DNA of 64,000 nt. Origin: [Empedobacter] haloabium (lineage in GTDB: Bacteria; Pseudomonadota; Gammaproteobacteria; Burkholderiales; Burkholderiaceae_D). Both the position numbers and the translations under genes were made by a program. Below the pieces are notes generated by a model. It was not told the origin of the DNA and searched no databases. It worked only from the letters and a program-made list of their open reading frames with translations. The DNA lies in NCBI GenBank assembly GCA_008011715.2, contig CP136508.1, positions 4,836,001 through 4,900,000 of the forward strand. Direction: 5' to 3'. Below are positions 1 through 8,576 of the stretch, one piece after another; positions within the stretch are counted from its first letter, which is position 1, and each line of letters begins with the position of its first letter.

Positions 1-1597
1 TCGTCTTGGCGCGGGCGTAGTCGCCGGTGGCCTCGATCGTCAGCAGCTCACGGTCCAGGTCCGTGACGGCCTGCTTGATCTTCTTGAAGTTGACGGAGAA
101 CGTGCCGTCGCCATGCGAGACGAACGCGCCCTTGTCGAGCAGGTAGTTGACCTGGATCGCCATGCCGCGCGCGTGCGAGTCGGTCAGGCCGAAGTGCAGC
201 GTGCGGAAGGCCGATGCCAGGAAGGTCGTGTGCAGCTTGCGCTCCGCCTCCTCGCCCTGGCCCAGCGAATCCTTCAGCTGGCCCTTCTCCATCATGTACA
301 TCAGCGCGTACAGGCCCGTCACGTCGGCCTTGGCTTCCTCGATGGTGGCGTAGGCATCCTTCAGGTCCTGGCGCGGCGTCGATTCGGCGCCGTTCTTCCT
401 GGTCTTGTGCGGACCCAGGCCGTGCGTGATCTCGTGCGCCAGGATGTGCGTGAAGAAGGAATCGAAGTGCACGTCCTTGCGGTCCTGCGGGCGCAGTACC
501 AGCTGGGCGATCGGCGTCAGGGTGGCCTTGAACTTGGCTTCCTGCACATTCTTCAGCATCACGCGCTTGGAGCCGCGCTGGCTGATGATGCGCTCGTCGT
601 TGGGCAGGTTGTAGGCGGCCGTCTGCACGCCCATATTGCCGTCGCCGGCGCCGAACACCTGGTTGACGACGACCATCGGCGCCACCGCGCCCACCTTCGG
701 GTTGCGGTACTGCGGGTCGAGCGGCAGGTTGTCTTCCAACTCCTGCATGTGCTTGGCGAAGAAGTTCAGCTTGTCCGTTTCCTGCTGGTCGCGCAGGCTG
801 ACATAGGCCTCGAACGCGGCCTTGTAGCCGAACAGCTCGTCGTTATAGGTCTCGTACGGGCCGATCGTCACGTCCACCGGCGAATCCAGGTCCATCCAGG
901 CGAAGTCGGAAGCCAGGTAATCGTTGGTCAGGAAGGCCTCGGCGCGCAGGGTCAGGAATTTCTTCAGCGACGCGTTGTCGGTGGCATCCGCCGCTTCCTT
1001 CAGCAGGATCGACAGCTGCTGCAGCTCGGTCTTGTACTCCTCGGAATACTTGACGATCTGGAACTTGCCATCCTTGTCCTGGCGGATCGTCGTGAAGAAC
1101 CACTGGGCCTGCTTCTTCTCTTCCGCCGGCAGGCCATTCATCCACTTTTCCAGCGCGGCCTTCCTGGCCGTCTCGGGATAGAAATTGCCGCCCTCGATCT
1201 TGCGCGCCGGGATCTTGATCTTGCCGATCTGCGCGGGCAGGAACGATTTGTGGCCGTCCAGGATCGACCAGGGGCCCTTGTTCAGCCAAAAATAATCGAG
1301 GCGGGCACGGCCCAGCGCCGAGTTGTCGCTTTGCAGCGCCGCCAGCAGCGCTTCGTTGCCGGACCAGCGCTGGCGCAGTTGCAGGATGTCGACGATCTTG
1401 GCCGCTTCGATCAGCTTGGAGATGGCGCGCCGGTCGCCGGCGGACAGCCCGCCAGCGTTGACCACCAGCTCGACCGGGGCATAACGCTGCGTCATCTTGT
1501 TCAGCTCAGCAACACCGGCAGGCGCGGCGCCGACATTGCCGACAAAGGCGCTGGCAACCGTGGCGGACACCAGCAGCGAAAGGAGAGGTTTTTTCAT
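1..1597 (-). CDS. Dipeptidyl-peptidase III-like (M49-type) zinc metallopeptidase, C-terminus cut by window edge
   Basis: Translating the minus strand from the ATG at 1597 gives MKKPLLSLLVSATV..., a Sec signal peptide with a short basic start and a hydrophobic core, followed by a long soluble protein still open at base 1. Residues HEITH (about 422-440) followed by GLGPH resemble the zinc helix of M49 peptidases. A downstream EEAKAD (about 325-340) matches the second metal-ligand motif of that family (EECRAE in eukaryotic DPP III). Such enzymes remove dipeptides from peptide N-termini; the signal peptide suggests action in the periplasm. The zinc motif is HExxH here, whereas classical DPP III has HExxxH. 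An AGG lies just upstream of the ATG. The family call is good; substrate and exact subfamily are inferred. Confidence 0.75.
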   Translation of the reverse strand, partial: MKKPLLSLLVSATVASAFVGNVGAAPAGVAELNKMTQRYAPVELVVNAGGLSAGDRRAISKLIEAAKIVDILQLRQRWSGNEALLAALQSDNSALGRARLDYFWLNKGPWSILDGHKSFLPAQIGKIKIPARKIEGGNFYPETARKAALEKWMNGLPAEEKKQAQWFFTTIRQDKDGKFQIVKYSEEYKTELQQLSILLKEAADATDNASLKKFLTLRAEAFLTNDYLASDFAWMDLDSPVDVTIGPYETYNDELFGYKAAFEAYVSLRDQQETDKLNFFAKHMQELEDNLPLDPQYRNPKVGAVAPMVVVNQVFGAGDGNMGVQTAAYNLPNDERIISQRGSKRVMLKNVQEAKFKATLTPIAQLVLRPQDRKDVHFDSFFTHILAHEITHGLGPHKTRKNGAESTPRQDLKDAYATIEEAKADVTGLYALMYMMEKGQLKDSLGQGEEAERKLHTTFLASAFRTLHFGLTDSHARGMAIQVNYLLDKGAFVSHGDGTFSVNFKKIKQAVTDLDRELLTIEATGDYARAKT

Positions 1598-1807
1598 GGA
1601 GACCTGCTATCGGGTGAAAAAAGGCCCACATTGTAAACCCAGCCGGGCTGTGTCGGCGTTGCGCACGACACATTGGCAAGCAGATGGCATCCAGGCTTAT
1701 CGATATGCCAACGGTAGCTTAACCGGGAATTAAGTATTGCTCGACAATAATGCTTGCCGTCCTCCTAACCCTTGCCGACCTGTCCTCCGGACCATGGCCC
1801 TGACCTC

Positions 1808-3016
1808 ATGACACCCGTCGCTGCCCCTGGCCTGACCCTGTACCGCTGGCGCATGGCGTATTTCGTGCGTGCGTCGGCAACGCTGTACCGACGCTGGAGC
1901 CATGTGCTGGCGGTCGCGCTCGCGCTGGGCGGGCTGGCGCTGCTGGAGCGGCCCGAGCTGCTGGCCGGGCCGCTGCCGCATTTCCGCGTCGCACCGGCCG
2001 ACTGGGCACTGGGCGCGGCAGCCGCCGTCGGCTGGCTGGGCGTGGTACTGGCCTGGGCCAGCATGCATCGCGACGCGGTGCGCGGCGGCCTGCTGGCGCA
2101 GTATGCCGCCTCGCTACCCGTGGCGGCACGCAGCCGTCTCCTGGTGGACCTGGCCCTGCTGGCCGCCGCCCTGGCCGTGTTTGCGGTGCCATTCGGCGCA
2201 GCGCTGCTGTTTGCCGCGCGCGCCCATGATCTGGGCGGCACGGATGGCCGGTTCCCGGTCTATCTGACCGTACTGGCCGTGCTGACAGTGCTCGCTGCCA
2301 GGGCGGCCGTGTTCGGCTGGACAAACGGCGCGCGCATCCTGTTGACGGCCGGTATTGCCGTGCTGGCGGGCGCACCCTTGCTGGCGAGCCCCTGGATCGC
2401 GAACGCGTTGCTGGCCGGGAGCGCGACCGGTGCCTGCATCCTGCTTGCCCGGCCCTTGCCTGCCATGCCGTTGTGCGACGGCGACGACCAGGGCCGCGCC
2501 ACCGGGTGGCTCCTGCTGCTGCGCCTGCAGGGCCAGCTGTTGGGGCAGCATGCGCATGCCGTCCTGGTCCGGCTGGCCGCAGCCGCCGTGCCCCTATGCG
2601 GCGCGCTGTGGCTGATCGTGGACGTCGGCAACGTCGCCGATGCGCCCGTGCTGCTGCACATTGCCGCGGCGCTGGGGGCCGGCATCATGAGCGGCTTCTT
2701 CAACCAGTTCGTGACGGGGCGCGCGCCGCTGGCGGCCTGGCTGCGCGCCCTGCCCTGGGCGCTGCCCCGCCTTGTGCTGGCCGAACACCTGCTGGTATGG
2801 GCCGGCACGGCGCTGCTGTTCGGCGCCGCCTGGGCCGTGCTGGCCGCCGCATTCGGCGCAGCGACAGCCGTGCCCACCACGATGCTGCATGCCGGTGCTT
2901 ACTGGCTGGCCTGGCTGCCGCTGTTCGGCCTCCCCGTCATCGTGCGGCACCGCGATGGCATCCTGTTCAAGATCGCGCTGGCCGTGGCCGCGCTGACCGT
3001 GGCGCTTTACGCATGA
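1808..3016 (+). CDS. ABC transporter permease (multi-span membrane protein)
   Basis: This protein of about 402 residues is dominated by hydrophobic Ala/Leu-rich segments, roughly ten to twelve membrane spans, with no recognisable soluble domain. Its stop codon overlaps the start of the ATP-binding gene (ATGA at 3013-3016), so the two are almost certainly co-translated and form one exporter. I chose the ATG at 1808; an in-frame TTG at 1772 would add 12 residues, and neither has a strong Shine-Dalgarno sequence. The substrate is unknown. Pairs of this simple type (one unrecognised permease plus one short ATPase) are common as drug, bacteriocin or lipid exporters, but nothing here decides among those. 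Confidence 0.7.
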   Translation: MTPVAAPGLTLYRWRMAYFVRASATLYRRWSHVLAVALALGGLALLERPELLAGPLPHFRVAPADWALGAAAAVGWLGVVLAWASMHRDAVRGGLLAQYAASLPVAARSRLLVDLALLAAALAVFAVPFGAALLFAARAHDLGGTDGRFPVYLTVLAVLTVLAARAAVFGWTNGARILLTAGIAVLAGAPLLASPWIANALLAGSATGACILLARPLPAMPLCDGDDQGRATGWLLLLRLQGQLLGQHAHAVLVRLAAAAVPLCGALWLIVDVGNVADAPVLLHIAAALGAGIMSGFFNQFVTGRAPLAAWLRALPWALPRLVLAEHLLVWAGTALLFGAAWAVLAAAFGAATAVPTTMLHAGAYWLAWLPLFGLPVIVRHRDGILFKIALAVAALTVALYA

Positions 3017-3633
3017 CCGCAATCCCGCTCCTGGCCGTCGACGGCCTCGCCATGCGCTTCGGCGCCCAACACCTGTTCAACGGCCTGGATTTCACGGCCG
3101 GCCCCGGCGCCGTCGCCCTTGTCGGTCCCAACGGCACCGGCAAATCCACCTTGCTGACACTGCTGGCCGGCATCACCACGCCGCAGGCGGGCACGATCCG
3201 CATCGCCGGCCATGCGCTGACGCAGGCGCCGCGCGAGGCCAAGCAGCGCCTGGCCTATGTACCGGACGAGTCGGTGGCGTACGACTTCATGACAGGCGCG
3301 CAGTTCCTGGGCATGGTCGATGCGCTGCGCGGCACGCGCGATCTCGCGCATGCCGCGCCGCTGATCGCCGGCCTTGGGCTGACGGCACACATGGGCAAGC
3401 GCTTCGCCGCGATGTCGCTGGGGACGCGCAAGAAGTTCATGCTGGCGGCCGGCCTGATGGGCGACGCACCCGTCGTGCTGATGGACGAGCCCACCAACGG
3501 TATCGACGCCGCCGCCAAGGCCTGGCTGGCCGAGCTGATCCGGCAGCAGGGCGCCAGCCGCCTGCTGCTGTTTTCCACGCACGACAACGAACTGATCGAA
3601 GCCACCGGCGCGCGCCTGCTCCATCTCGGCTGA
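3013..3633 (+). CDS. ABC transporter ATP-binding protein
   Basis: This is a 206-residue nucleotide-binding subunit. Walker A is GPNGTGKST (near residue 38), the signature region is MSLGTRKK, Walker B with its catalytic Glu is VVLMDEPTNGID, and the switch His is in STHDNE. The signature departs from LSGGQ, as in many ATPases of the ABC-2/CcmA-like exporter group. It starts inside the stop codon of the permease gene (4-base overlap), the usual sign of translational coupling. It ends at 3633, directly against the stop of the convergent SDR gene, leaving no space for a terminator. Confidence 0.9.
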   Translation: MTAIPLLAVDGLAMRFGAQHLFNGLDFTAGPGAVALVGPNGTGKSTLLTLLAGITTPQAGTIRIAGHALTQAPREAKQRLAYVPDESVAYDFMTGAQFLGMVDALRGTRDLAHAAPLIAGLGLTAHMGKRFAAMSLGTRKKFMLAAGLMGDAPVVLMDEPTNGIDAAAKAWLAELIRQQGASRLLLFSTHDNELIEATGARLLHLG

Positions 3634-4233
3634 TCACCAGACCCGGTACACCTGCCCCGTTTGCGCGCCCTCCACGCTGCGGCTGTAGGCCAGCGCCACG
3701 CGCCGGGCATCCGCCGGTTCGAAGCCATGGAAATACTCGCCATACTGCGGCAGCGACTCCGTCAGCACGGTCGGATCGACCAGGTTGATGCGCAGCGCGC
3801 GCGGCAGCTCGATGGCGGCGCCGACGACAAAACCTTCCAGCGCGCGGTTGACGGTACTGGCGTTGGCGCCTTGGCGGATCGGCTGGTGGCCGACGATGCC
3901 GCCCGTCAGCGTGATGCTGCCGCCGTCGTTCAGGCGGTGCTGCGCCGCCAGCGCCACGTGGACCTGGCCCATCAGCTTGCTGTCCAGGCCGATACGGAAC
4001 TGTTCCGGCGTCATATCCGCGAGCGGGCCGAAGTGCAGGTCGCCCGCCGCGACGACCACGCCGTCCACCGGCCCCGTGCGCGCGAACAGCGCGGCCACGC
4101 TGGCCGGGTCCTCGATGCGGACCTGGTATTGCCCGCTGTTGCGCCCGGCCGTGACGATGTCATGGCGTGTGCCCAGCTGTTCGACGACCGCCTTGCCGAT
4201 GGTGCCAGTGGCACCGATGACGATGATTTTCAT
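3634..4233 (-). CDS. Short-chain dehydrogenase/reductase family protein lacking the YxxxK pair
   Basis: This is a 199-residue Rossmann protein beginning MKIIVIGATGTIGKAVV, the GxxGxxG dinucleotide-binding loop of SDR proteins. The segment VVVAAGDLHF corresponds to the NNAG region. Where classical SDRs carry YxxxK, this protein reads GANASTVNRALEGF, with neither Tyr nor Lys. This is typical of a short atypical SDR subgroup, so it may bind NAD(P) without classical catalysis. It is divergent from a lysR gene at 4332 and is the likely regulatory target of that gene product. The 98-base gap between them should hold both promoters. Confidence 0.8.
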   Translation of the reverse strand: MKIIVIGATGTIGKAVVEQLGTRHDIVTAGRNSGQYQVRIEDPASVAALFARTGPVDGVVVAAGDLHFGPLADMTPEQFRIGLDSKLMGQVHVALAAQHRLNDGGSITLTGGIVGHQPIRQGANASTVNRALEGFVVGAAIELPRALRINLVDPTVLTESLPQYGEYFHGFEPADARRVALAYSRSVEGAQTGQVYRVW

Positions 4234-4331
4234 TGCCTGTCCTCCCGAGGTTGATGTGCATTCAGTATGATCCGGAACGAAACATCGATAAATGCGCTAT
4301 GGTGACGGTCATTCCAAACCCAGGATTTCGA

Positions 4332-5249
4332 ATGGACAAGCTGAGAAGCATGGAAGTGTTTGTCGCCGCCGTGGACGCCGGCAGCTTCGCCGGCGCGGCC
4401 GAGCGCTGCGGTATGTCGGCCGTGATGGTCGGCAAGCACATCCGCCAACTGGAGGCACTGCTGGGCGCCTCGCTGCTGACGCGCACGACCCGGCGCCACG
4501 CGCTGACGGAGATTGGCCGCCAGTACGCGGCGCAGTGCCGCCAGATCCTGGCGCAGATCGACGCGGCCGAGTCGGTGGCGGAGAGCATGCGGGCGGCGCC
4601 GCGCGGCCTGTTGCGGGTGACGGCGCCGGTATCGTTCGGGGCGCAGTGGCTCAGTCCCGCCGTGGCGGACTACCTGGCGCGCTGGCCGGACGTGGCGGTG
4701 GAGCTCAGCCTGAACGACCGCATGGTGGACATGGTGGAGGAAGGCTTCGACGTGGCGGTGCGGGTGGGGCCGCTGCCCGACTCCGGCCTGGTGGCGCGGC
4801 CGCTGCGGCCCTACGGCATGACGATCTGCGCGGCGCCGTCGTATCTCGCGCGCCACGGCACGCCGCGCACGCCGGCCGACCTGGCCGGCCACGAATGCCT
4901 GGAATTCACGGGGTGGGACCAGCAGACGCGCTGGCAACTGAAGGGGCAGAAGGATGGCCGGCACGTGCGACCCGGGCGCATCCGCGCCAACAATACGCAA
5001 GCGCTGCGGATGGCGGCGCTGGCCGGCTTCGGCATCGTGATGCAGGCCGAATCGATCCTGCGGCCCGATATCGCGGCGGGCCTCCTGGTGCCGCTGCTGC
5101 AGGACTACCTGCCGCCGCCGCGGCCGATGCACGTGTTGTACTCGCGCGACCGGCAGGCGACGCCGAAGCTGACGACGTTTGTCGCGTTCCTGCTGGAGCG
5201 CTTCGGCCAGGGTCTGTCCCTAGGGTCTGTCCCTAGGGTCTGTCCCTAG
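4332..5249 (+). CDS. LysR-family transcriptional regulator with a repeat-derived C-terminal tail
   Basis: The N-terminal winged helix (MDKLRSMEVFVAAVDAGSFA... to about residue 60) and the periplasmic-binding-like effector domain identify a LysR regulator of the group that controls adjacent oxidoreductases (305 residues). I start at the ATG at 4332, because upstream in-frame codons would precede the conserved N-terminus. The last dozen residues (GQGLSLGSVPRVCP) are encoded by tandem copies of a 13-base intergenic repeat, and the stop codon lies inside the third copy. The natural C-terminus has therefore probably been replaced by repeat sequence. It is expected to regulate the divergent SDR gene. 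Confidence 0.9.
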   Translation: MDKLRSMEVFVAAVDAGSFAGAAERCGMSAVMVGKHIRQLEALLGASLLTRTTRRHALTEIGRQYAAQCRQILAQIDAAESVAESMRAAPRGLLRVTAPVSFGAQWLSPAVADYLARWPDVAVELSLNDRMVDMVEEGFDVAVRVGPLPDSGLVARPLRPYGMTICAAPSYLARHGTPRTPADLAGHECLEFTGWDQQTRWQLKGQKDGRHVRPGRIRANNTQALRMAALAGFGIVMQAESILRPDIAAGLLVPLLQDYLPPPRPMHVLYSRDRQATPKLTTFVAFLLERFGQGLSLGSVPRVCP

Positions 5250-5260
5250 GGTCTGTCCCC
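5209..5260 (+). repeat. Four tandem copies of a 13-base unit (AGGGTCTGTCCCT)
   Basis: Copies start at 5209, 5222, 5235 and 5248; the last ends in C instead of T. The array covers the end of the lysR frame including its stop. Each unit is itself an inverted repeat (AGGG...CCCT with a short TCTGT loop). The fourth copy is also the outer arm of the larger element that follows. Confidence 0.95.
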
Positions 5261-5342
5261 TTGGGGACTGACCCTGAAGTTTGCCAAAGCTCGCGGGAAC
5301 GCAGCCAAACTTCGGGGTCAGTCCCTTGCAGGGACAGACCCC
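5248..5342. repeat. Type-1 palindromic intergenic element, copy A
   Basis: The left half reads GGGTCTGTCCCC-TT-GGGGACTGACCC then GAAGTTTG. After a variable core of about 22 bases the right half is the inverse: CAAACTTC, GGGGTCAGTCCC, a short spacer and GGGACAGACCCC. It lies between the convergent lysR and nitroreductase genes and could form a large cruciform or RNA hairpin. Confidence 0.9.
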
Positions 5343-5350
5343 AGGCTGAC

Positions 5351-5986
5351 TTACGCGACTTCGGTAACGAACTGCGCGCGCGGGCGGCGCACTTTCGGCA
5401 GGTTGACCAGCCAGTCGTTCTCGGCCTTGCGGTAGCCCAGCGGCAGCATGACGACGCTCTTCAGGCCACGGGCGCGCAGGCCCAGGATTTCGTCGACGGC
5501 GGCCGGATCGAAGCCCTCCATCGGCGTGCAGTCCACTTCCTCGAACGCGGCGGCGATAACGGCCGCGCCGAAGCCGATGTAGGCCTGGCGCGCGGCGTGC
5601 TCGAAGTTGATTTGCGAGCCGCGGCCCGGGTAGGTGGCCAGCAGCTGCCGGCGATAGGCTTCCCAGCCTTCGTTCTTGAAGCCGCGCACGTCGTTGGTGT
5701 AATCGAACATGGCGTTGATGCGCTCGGGGGTGTAGTCGTCCCATGCCGCGAACACCAGCAGGTGCGAGCCGTCCGTCACCTGGGCCTGGTTCCACGCGAC
5801 CGCCTTGATCTTCTCGCGCAGCTCGGCATTGGTCACGACCAGGATCTCGAACGGCTGCAGGCCGCTCGACGTCGGTGCCAGGCGGGCCGCCTCGAGGATG
5901 CGCTCGACCTTGTCGGCCGGCACGGCACGTTCGGCATCCATGGCCTTGGTGGCGTAGCGCCACTGCAGTTTGTCCAGTAATTGCAT
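5351..5986 (-). CDS. NAD(P)H-dependent nitroreductase-family flavoprotein
   Basis: The product has 211 residues, close to the 217 of NfsB-type nitroreductases. The N-terminal RYATKAMD and the LAPTSSGLQPFEILV stretch (about residues 37-51) are the FMN-binding signature of the family, and QAYIGFGAAVIAAAFE and GLRARGLKSVVMLPLGYR are further conserved segments. Such enzymes reduce nitroaromatics or quinones with NAD(P)H in the cytosol. The start at 5986 agrees with the N-terminus of family members. The gene is divergent from a lysR gene at 6083, a common arrangement for regulated reductases. The natural substrate cannot be read from the sequence. Confidence 0.9.
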   Translation of the reverse strand: MQLLDKLQWRYATKAMDAERAVPADKVERILEAARLAPTSSGLQPFEILVVTNAELREKIKAVAWNQAQVTDGSHLLVFAAWDDYTPERINAMFDYTNDVRGFKNEGWEAYRRQLLATYPGRGSQINFEHAARQAYIGFGAAVIAAAFEEVDCTPMEGFDPAAVDEILGLRARGLKSVVMLPLGYRKAENDWLVNLPKVRRPRAQFVTEVA

Positions 5987-6082
5987 GCTGCTTCCTTTCG
6001 TTGATCGATAAGTCATTGTATTCTTGCCGCGCGCGTAAGCAAATAACGCGCAGAGCAAAACATTTGTTCCACAGGAGACAAG

Positions 6083-6994
6083 ATGCCCCGCAAATTCGAT
6101 CATCTGTCCGATGTCGAGGTGCTGCTGAACGTCGTCGAGCATGGCTCGCTGACGGCGGCCGCCGTCGTGCTGGCGACCACGCCTTCCGTGCTGTCGCGCG
6201 CGGTGGCCCGGCTGGAAGCGCGCCTGGGCACGCAACTGCTGCGCCGCACGACCCGCAGCATGGGCCTGACCGAAGCGGGCCGCCAGTACGTGGACGAGGC
6301 CCGCGCCGCGTTCGCGCTGCTGGACGAGGCCGAGCATGCGATCCGCGGCAGCGCCGGCCAACTGACCGGCCGGGTGCGCCTGAGCGCGCCCACCAGCTAC
6401 GGGCACCAGCGCCTGCCCGCCCTGCTGGCCATCTTCGCGCGCCAGTACCCGCTGGTGCAGCTGGAACTGAACATCACCAACCGCAACGTCGACCTGGCCG
6501 CCGAAGGCTTCGACCTGGCCATCCGCTCCGGTCCCCTGCCGGACAGCAGCATGGTCGCACACCGGCTGGAGGACGCGCGCGTGGTGCTGTCGGCCTCGCC
6601 CGCCTATGTCGCTCAGGCCGGGCCGCTGGCCTCCTTCGAAGACCTGCAGCGCCAGCGCTGCATCGCGTTCCTGCGTCCCAGCACGGGGCGGGTATCGCCC
6701 TGGCACCTGCAGGTCGACGGCCGCGAGATCGACTGGATTCCGCCATCGGCGCTGGCGGTGTCGGACGACGTGATGGGCGTCGTCAGCCTGGCCGAACAGG
6801 GCCTGGGCATCACGATGTGCCCGCAATTCATGATCGAGCGCAGCGTGGAGAGCGGCCGGCTGGTCGAAGTGCTGCCGCAACTGCCGTGCCGCAACCGGCC
6901 GTTCTCCGTGGTGTTCGCGCCGCACCGCAACCTGTCGCCGGCGGCGCGGGCGCTGATCGACACGCTGGTGGCCAACACGCGCCCTGCTGCCTGA
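6083..6994 (+). CDS. LysR-family transcriptional regulator (divergent from the nitroreductase)
   Basis: This 303-residue protein has an N-terminal winged-helix domain (residues about 5-65, with the LEARLGTQLLRRTTRSM recognition-helix/wing region) and a LysR substrate-binding domain. AGGAGACAAG precedes the ATG and supports the start. The 96-base space to the divergent nitroreductase contains a short inverted repeat GCGCGT/ACGCGC (6031-6036 and 6046-6051) that could be part of the binding site. It is similar in design to the lysR gene at 4332. The effector is unknown. Confidence 0.92.
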   Translation: MPRKFDHLSDVEVLLNVVEHGSLTAAAVVLATTPSVLSRAVARLEARLGTQLLRRTTRSMGLTEAGRQYVDEARAAFALLDEAEHAIRGSAGQLTGRVRLSAPTSYGHQRLPALLAIFARQYPLVQLELNITNRNVDLAAEGFDLAIRSGPLPDSSMVAHRLEDARVVLSASPAYVAQAGPLASFEDLQRQRCIAFLRPSTGRVSPWHLQVDGREIDWIPPSALAVSDDVMGVVSLAEQGLGITMCPQFMIERSVESGRLVEVLPQLPCRNRPFSVVFAPHRNLSPAARALIDTLVANTRPAA

Positions 6995-7022
6995 GCGCCG
7001 GCTGCTAAACAAAACCCAACGT

Positions 7023-7087
7023 AAAAATGGGGACAGACCCCATTTTTCGAGAAACATTGCCTCAAAAATGGGGTCTGTCCCCATTTT
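7023..7087. repeat. Type-3 palindromic element (double hairpin)
   Basis: The left arm AAAATGGGGACAGACCCC followed by ATTTTT is repeated as its reverse complement at about 7063-7087, separated by about 15 bases. Each arm is also a hairpin by itself (AAAATGGGG/CCCCATTTT with loop ACAGA). It lies between the convergent lysR and outer-membrane channel genes and could act as a two-way terminator because of its T-rich flanks. Confidence 0.9.
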
Positions 7088-7103
7088 CTTGGCAATGTTT
7101 CCG

Positions 7104-8558
7104 TCAGTGCGCCTGCGCCAGCGTCGTCAGGCGGCCTTCCGGCTGCCAGCCGGCGCCCAGCGCGCGGGCGACCGAGACGGCGGCCAGCAGGCGCTGCGTG
7201 CCGATCTGCACGCCGGCGCGGTCGGCCGCCAGCGCGCTGCGCTGGGCATCCGTCACGTCCAGGTAGGTCGACAGGCCGCGCTCGTAGCGGGCCCGCGCCA
7301 CCTGGTAGGCGCGCTGCGCCGCTTCGCGCGACACGCCCTGCACCTTGTCCTGCTGCTGCTTCTGGCGCACGTCCGACAGCGCGTCCTCCACCTCGCGCAG
7401 CGCCGTCAGCAGGCGTTGCTGGTGATTCGCGACGGCTTCCTCGTAGCGCGCCTTGGCCGCGGCCAGGTTGGCCTGGTTGCGGCCGCCGTCCAGGATCGGC
7501 AGCGATACGGCCAGCGGCCCGAAACTGAACTGGCGCGAGCCGCCCTTGGCGAGCTCGGACAGGCTCTCGGACGCGAAGCCGAAATTCCCCGTCAGCGACA
7601 CCGACGGATAGAACGCGCCTTCGGCCACGCCCACCTGCGCATTGGCCGCCTTCAGGCTGGCCACGCTGGCCGCCAGGTCGGGCCGCTGGCCCAGCAGGCT
7701 GGCCGGCAGGCCGACGGGAATGGCGGGCGGCAGCGGCAGACGGGTGCCCTGCGCGGCCGGCAGCACCGGCGTCGTCGGCGAGGCGCCCAGCAGCACGGCC
7801 AGGCCGTGTTCCAGCGCGTTGCGCTGGCGCTGCACTTCCTCCAGGTCCGCTTCCGCGTTGGCGCGCTCGATGCGGGCCCGTGCCGTATCCAGCTCGTTCG
7901 ACAGGCCCGCTTCGAAGCGCGCCGTCACCAGCTGCTCGGTCTCGCGGCGCGTATCGAGCGCGCCGCGCAGGATCGCCATCTCGGCATCCAGGCCGCGCAG
8001 CTGGAAATAGGTGGTCGCCACCTGCGTCGTCAGCATCGTCATCACGCCGTCGCGATCGGCCTGCGCCGCCAGCGCCTGGGCGTCGGCCGCTTCCACGGCG
8101 CGGCGCACGCGGCCCAGCAGGTCGATCTCGTACGAGAAGCCGGTGCCGACCGAATAGTTGTTGCCGCTGATGGAGCGCCGGCCCAGCGCGATCCCCTGCG
8201 ACGTATTGGCCGACGTGCGCGCATTCGACACGCCCGCGTTGACGTTCAGCTGTGGACCTTCGTTGGCGCGCACCACGCCCAATTGCGCCTCGGCCTGCAG
8301 CAGCCGCTGCGCCGCGGCCTGCACGGTCGGGCTGTCGCGCAGCGCGCGCTGTTCCAGGTCCGCCAGCGTGGCGTCGCCGAACACGTTCCACCACTCGCGT
8401 GGCAGGTGCGCCGCGGCGGCGTCGCCGGCGGCATTGCTGAAGTTCGCGGCGGCCACGTTGGCCGGGGCCTTGAAGTCGTTGCCGACGGTGGCGCAGCCGG
8501 ACAGCAGCAGGGCGGCCGAGGCGACAGCCAGCGAGATTTTTTTCATACCGATAAACAT
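7104..8558 (-). CDS. Outer-membrane efflux channel lipoprotein (NodT/TolC family)
   Basis: This 484-residue protein starts with a lipoprotein signal (LLLSGC near residue 23) and carries the two repeated coiled-coil/beta modules of TolC-like channels. It forms the exit duct of a tripartite pump. The ATG at 8558 has AGAGGA at the right spacing; the ATG four codons later is the alternative. The stop of the DHA2 pump gene lies 18 bases upstream, so pump and channel are in one operon with the adaptor at 10185. Transcription should come from the 11.36-11.5 kb promoter under the divergent TetR protein. Confidence 0.93.
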   Translation of the reverse strand: MFIGMKKISLAVASAALLLSGCATVGNDFKAPANVAAANFSNAAGDAAAAHLPREWWNVFGDATLADLEQRALRDSPTVQAAAQRLLQAEAQLGVVRANEGPQLNVNAGVSNARTSANTSQGIALGRRSISGNNYSVGTGFSYEIDLLGRVRRAVEAADAQALAAQADRDGVMTMLTTQVATTYFQLRGLDAEMAILRGALDTRRETEQLVTARFEAGLSNELDTARARIERANAEADLEEVQRQRNALEHGLAVLLGASPTTPVLPAAQGTRLPLPPAIPVGLPASLLGQRPDLAASVASLKAANAQVGVAEGAFYPSVSLTGNFGFASESLSELAKGGSRQFSFGPLAVSLPILDGGRNQANLAAAKARYEEAVANHQQRLLTALREVEDALSDVRQKQQQDKVQGVSREAAQRAYQVARARYERGLSTYLDVTDAQRSALAADRAGVQIGTQRLLAAVSVARALGAGWQPEGRLTTLAQAH

Positions 8559-8576
8559 AACGAATCCTCTTGTTGT

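Noticed and set aside
113..1636. Long plus-strand frame at the start of the window
   Set aside because: Opposite strand encodes a coherent peptidase with signal peptide and zinc motif; the plus frame has no domains.
5209..5260. Possible CRISPR array
   Set aside because: The 13-base units are directly adjacent without spacers, and there are no cas genes; it is a tandem expansion of the palindromic element.
6031..6051. GCGCGT/ACGCGC inverted repeat as a firm LysR site
   Set aside because: Only six bases per arm in a GC-rich genome; kept only as a remark in the regulator entry.
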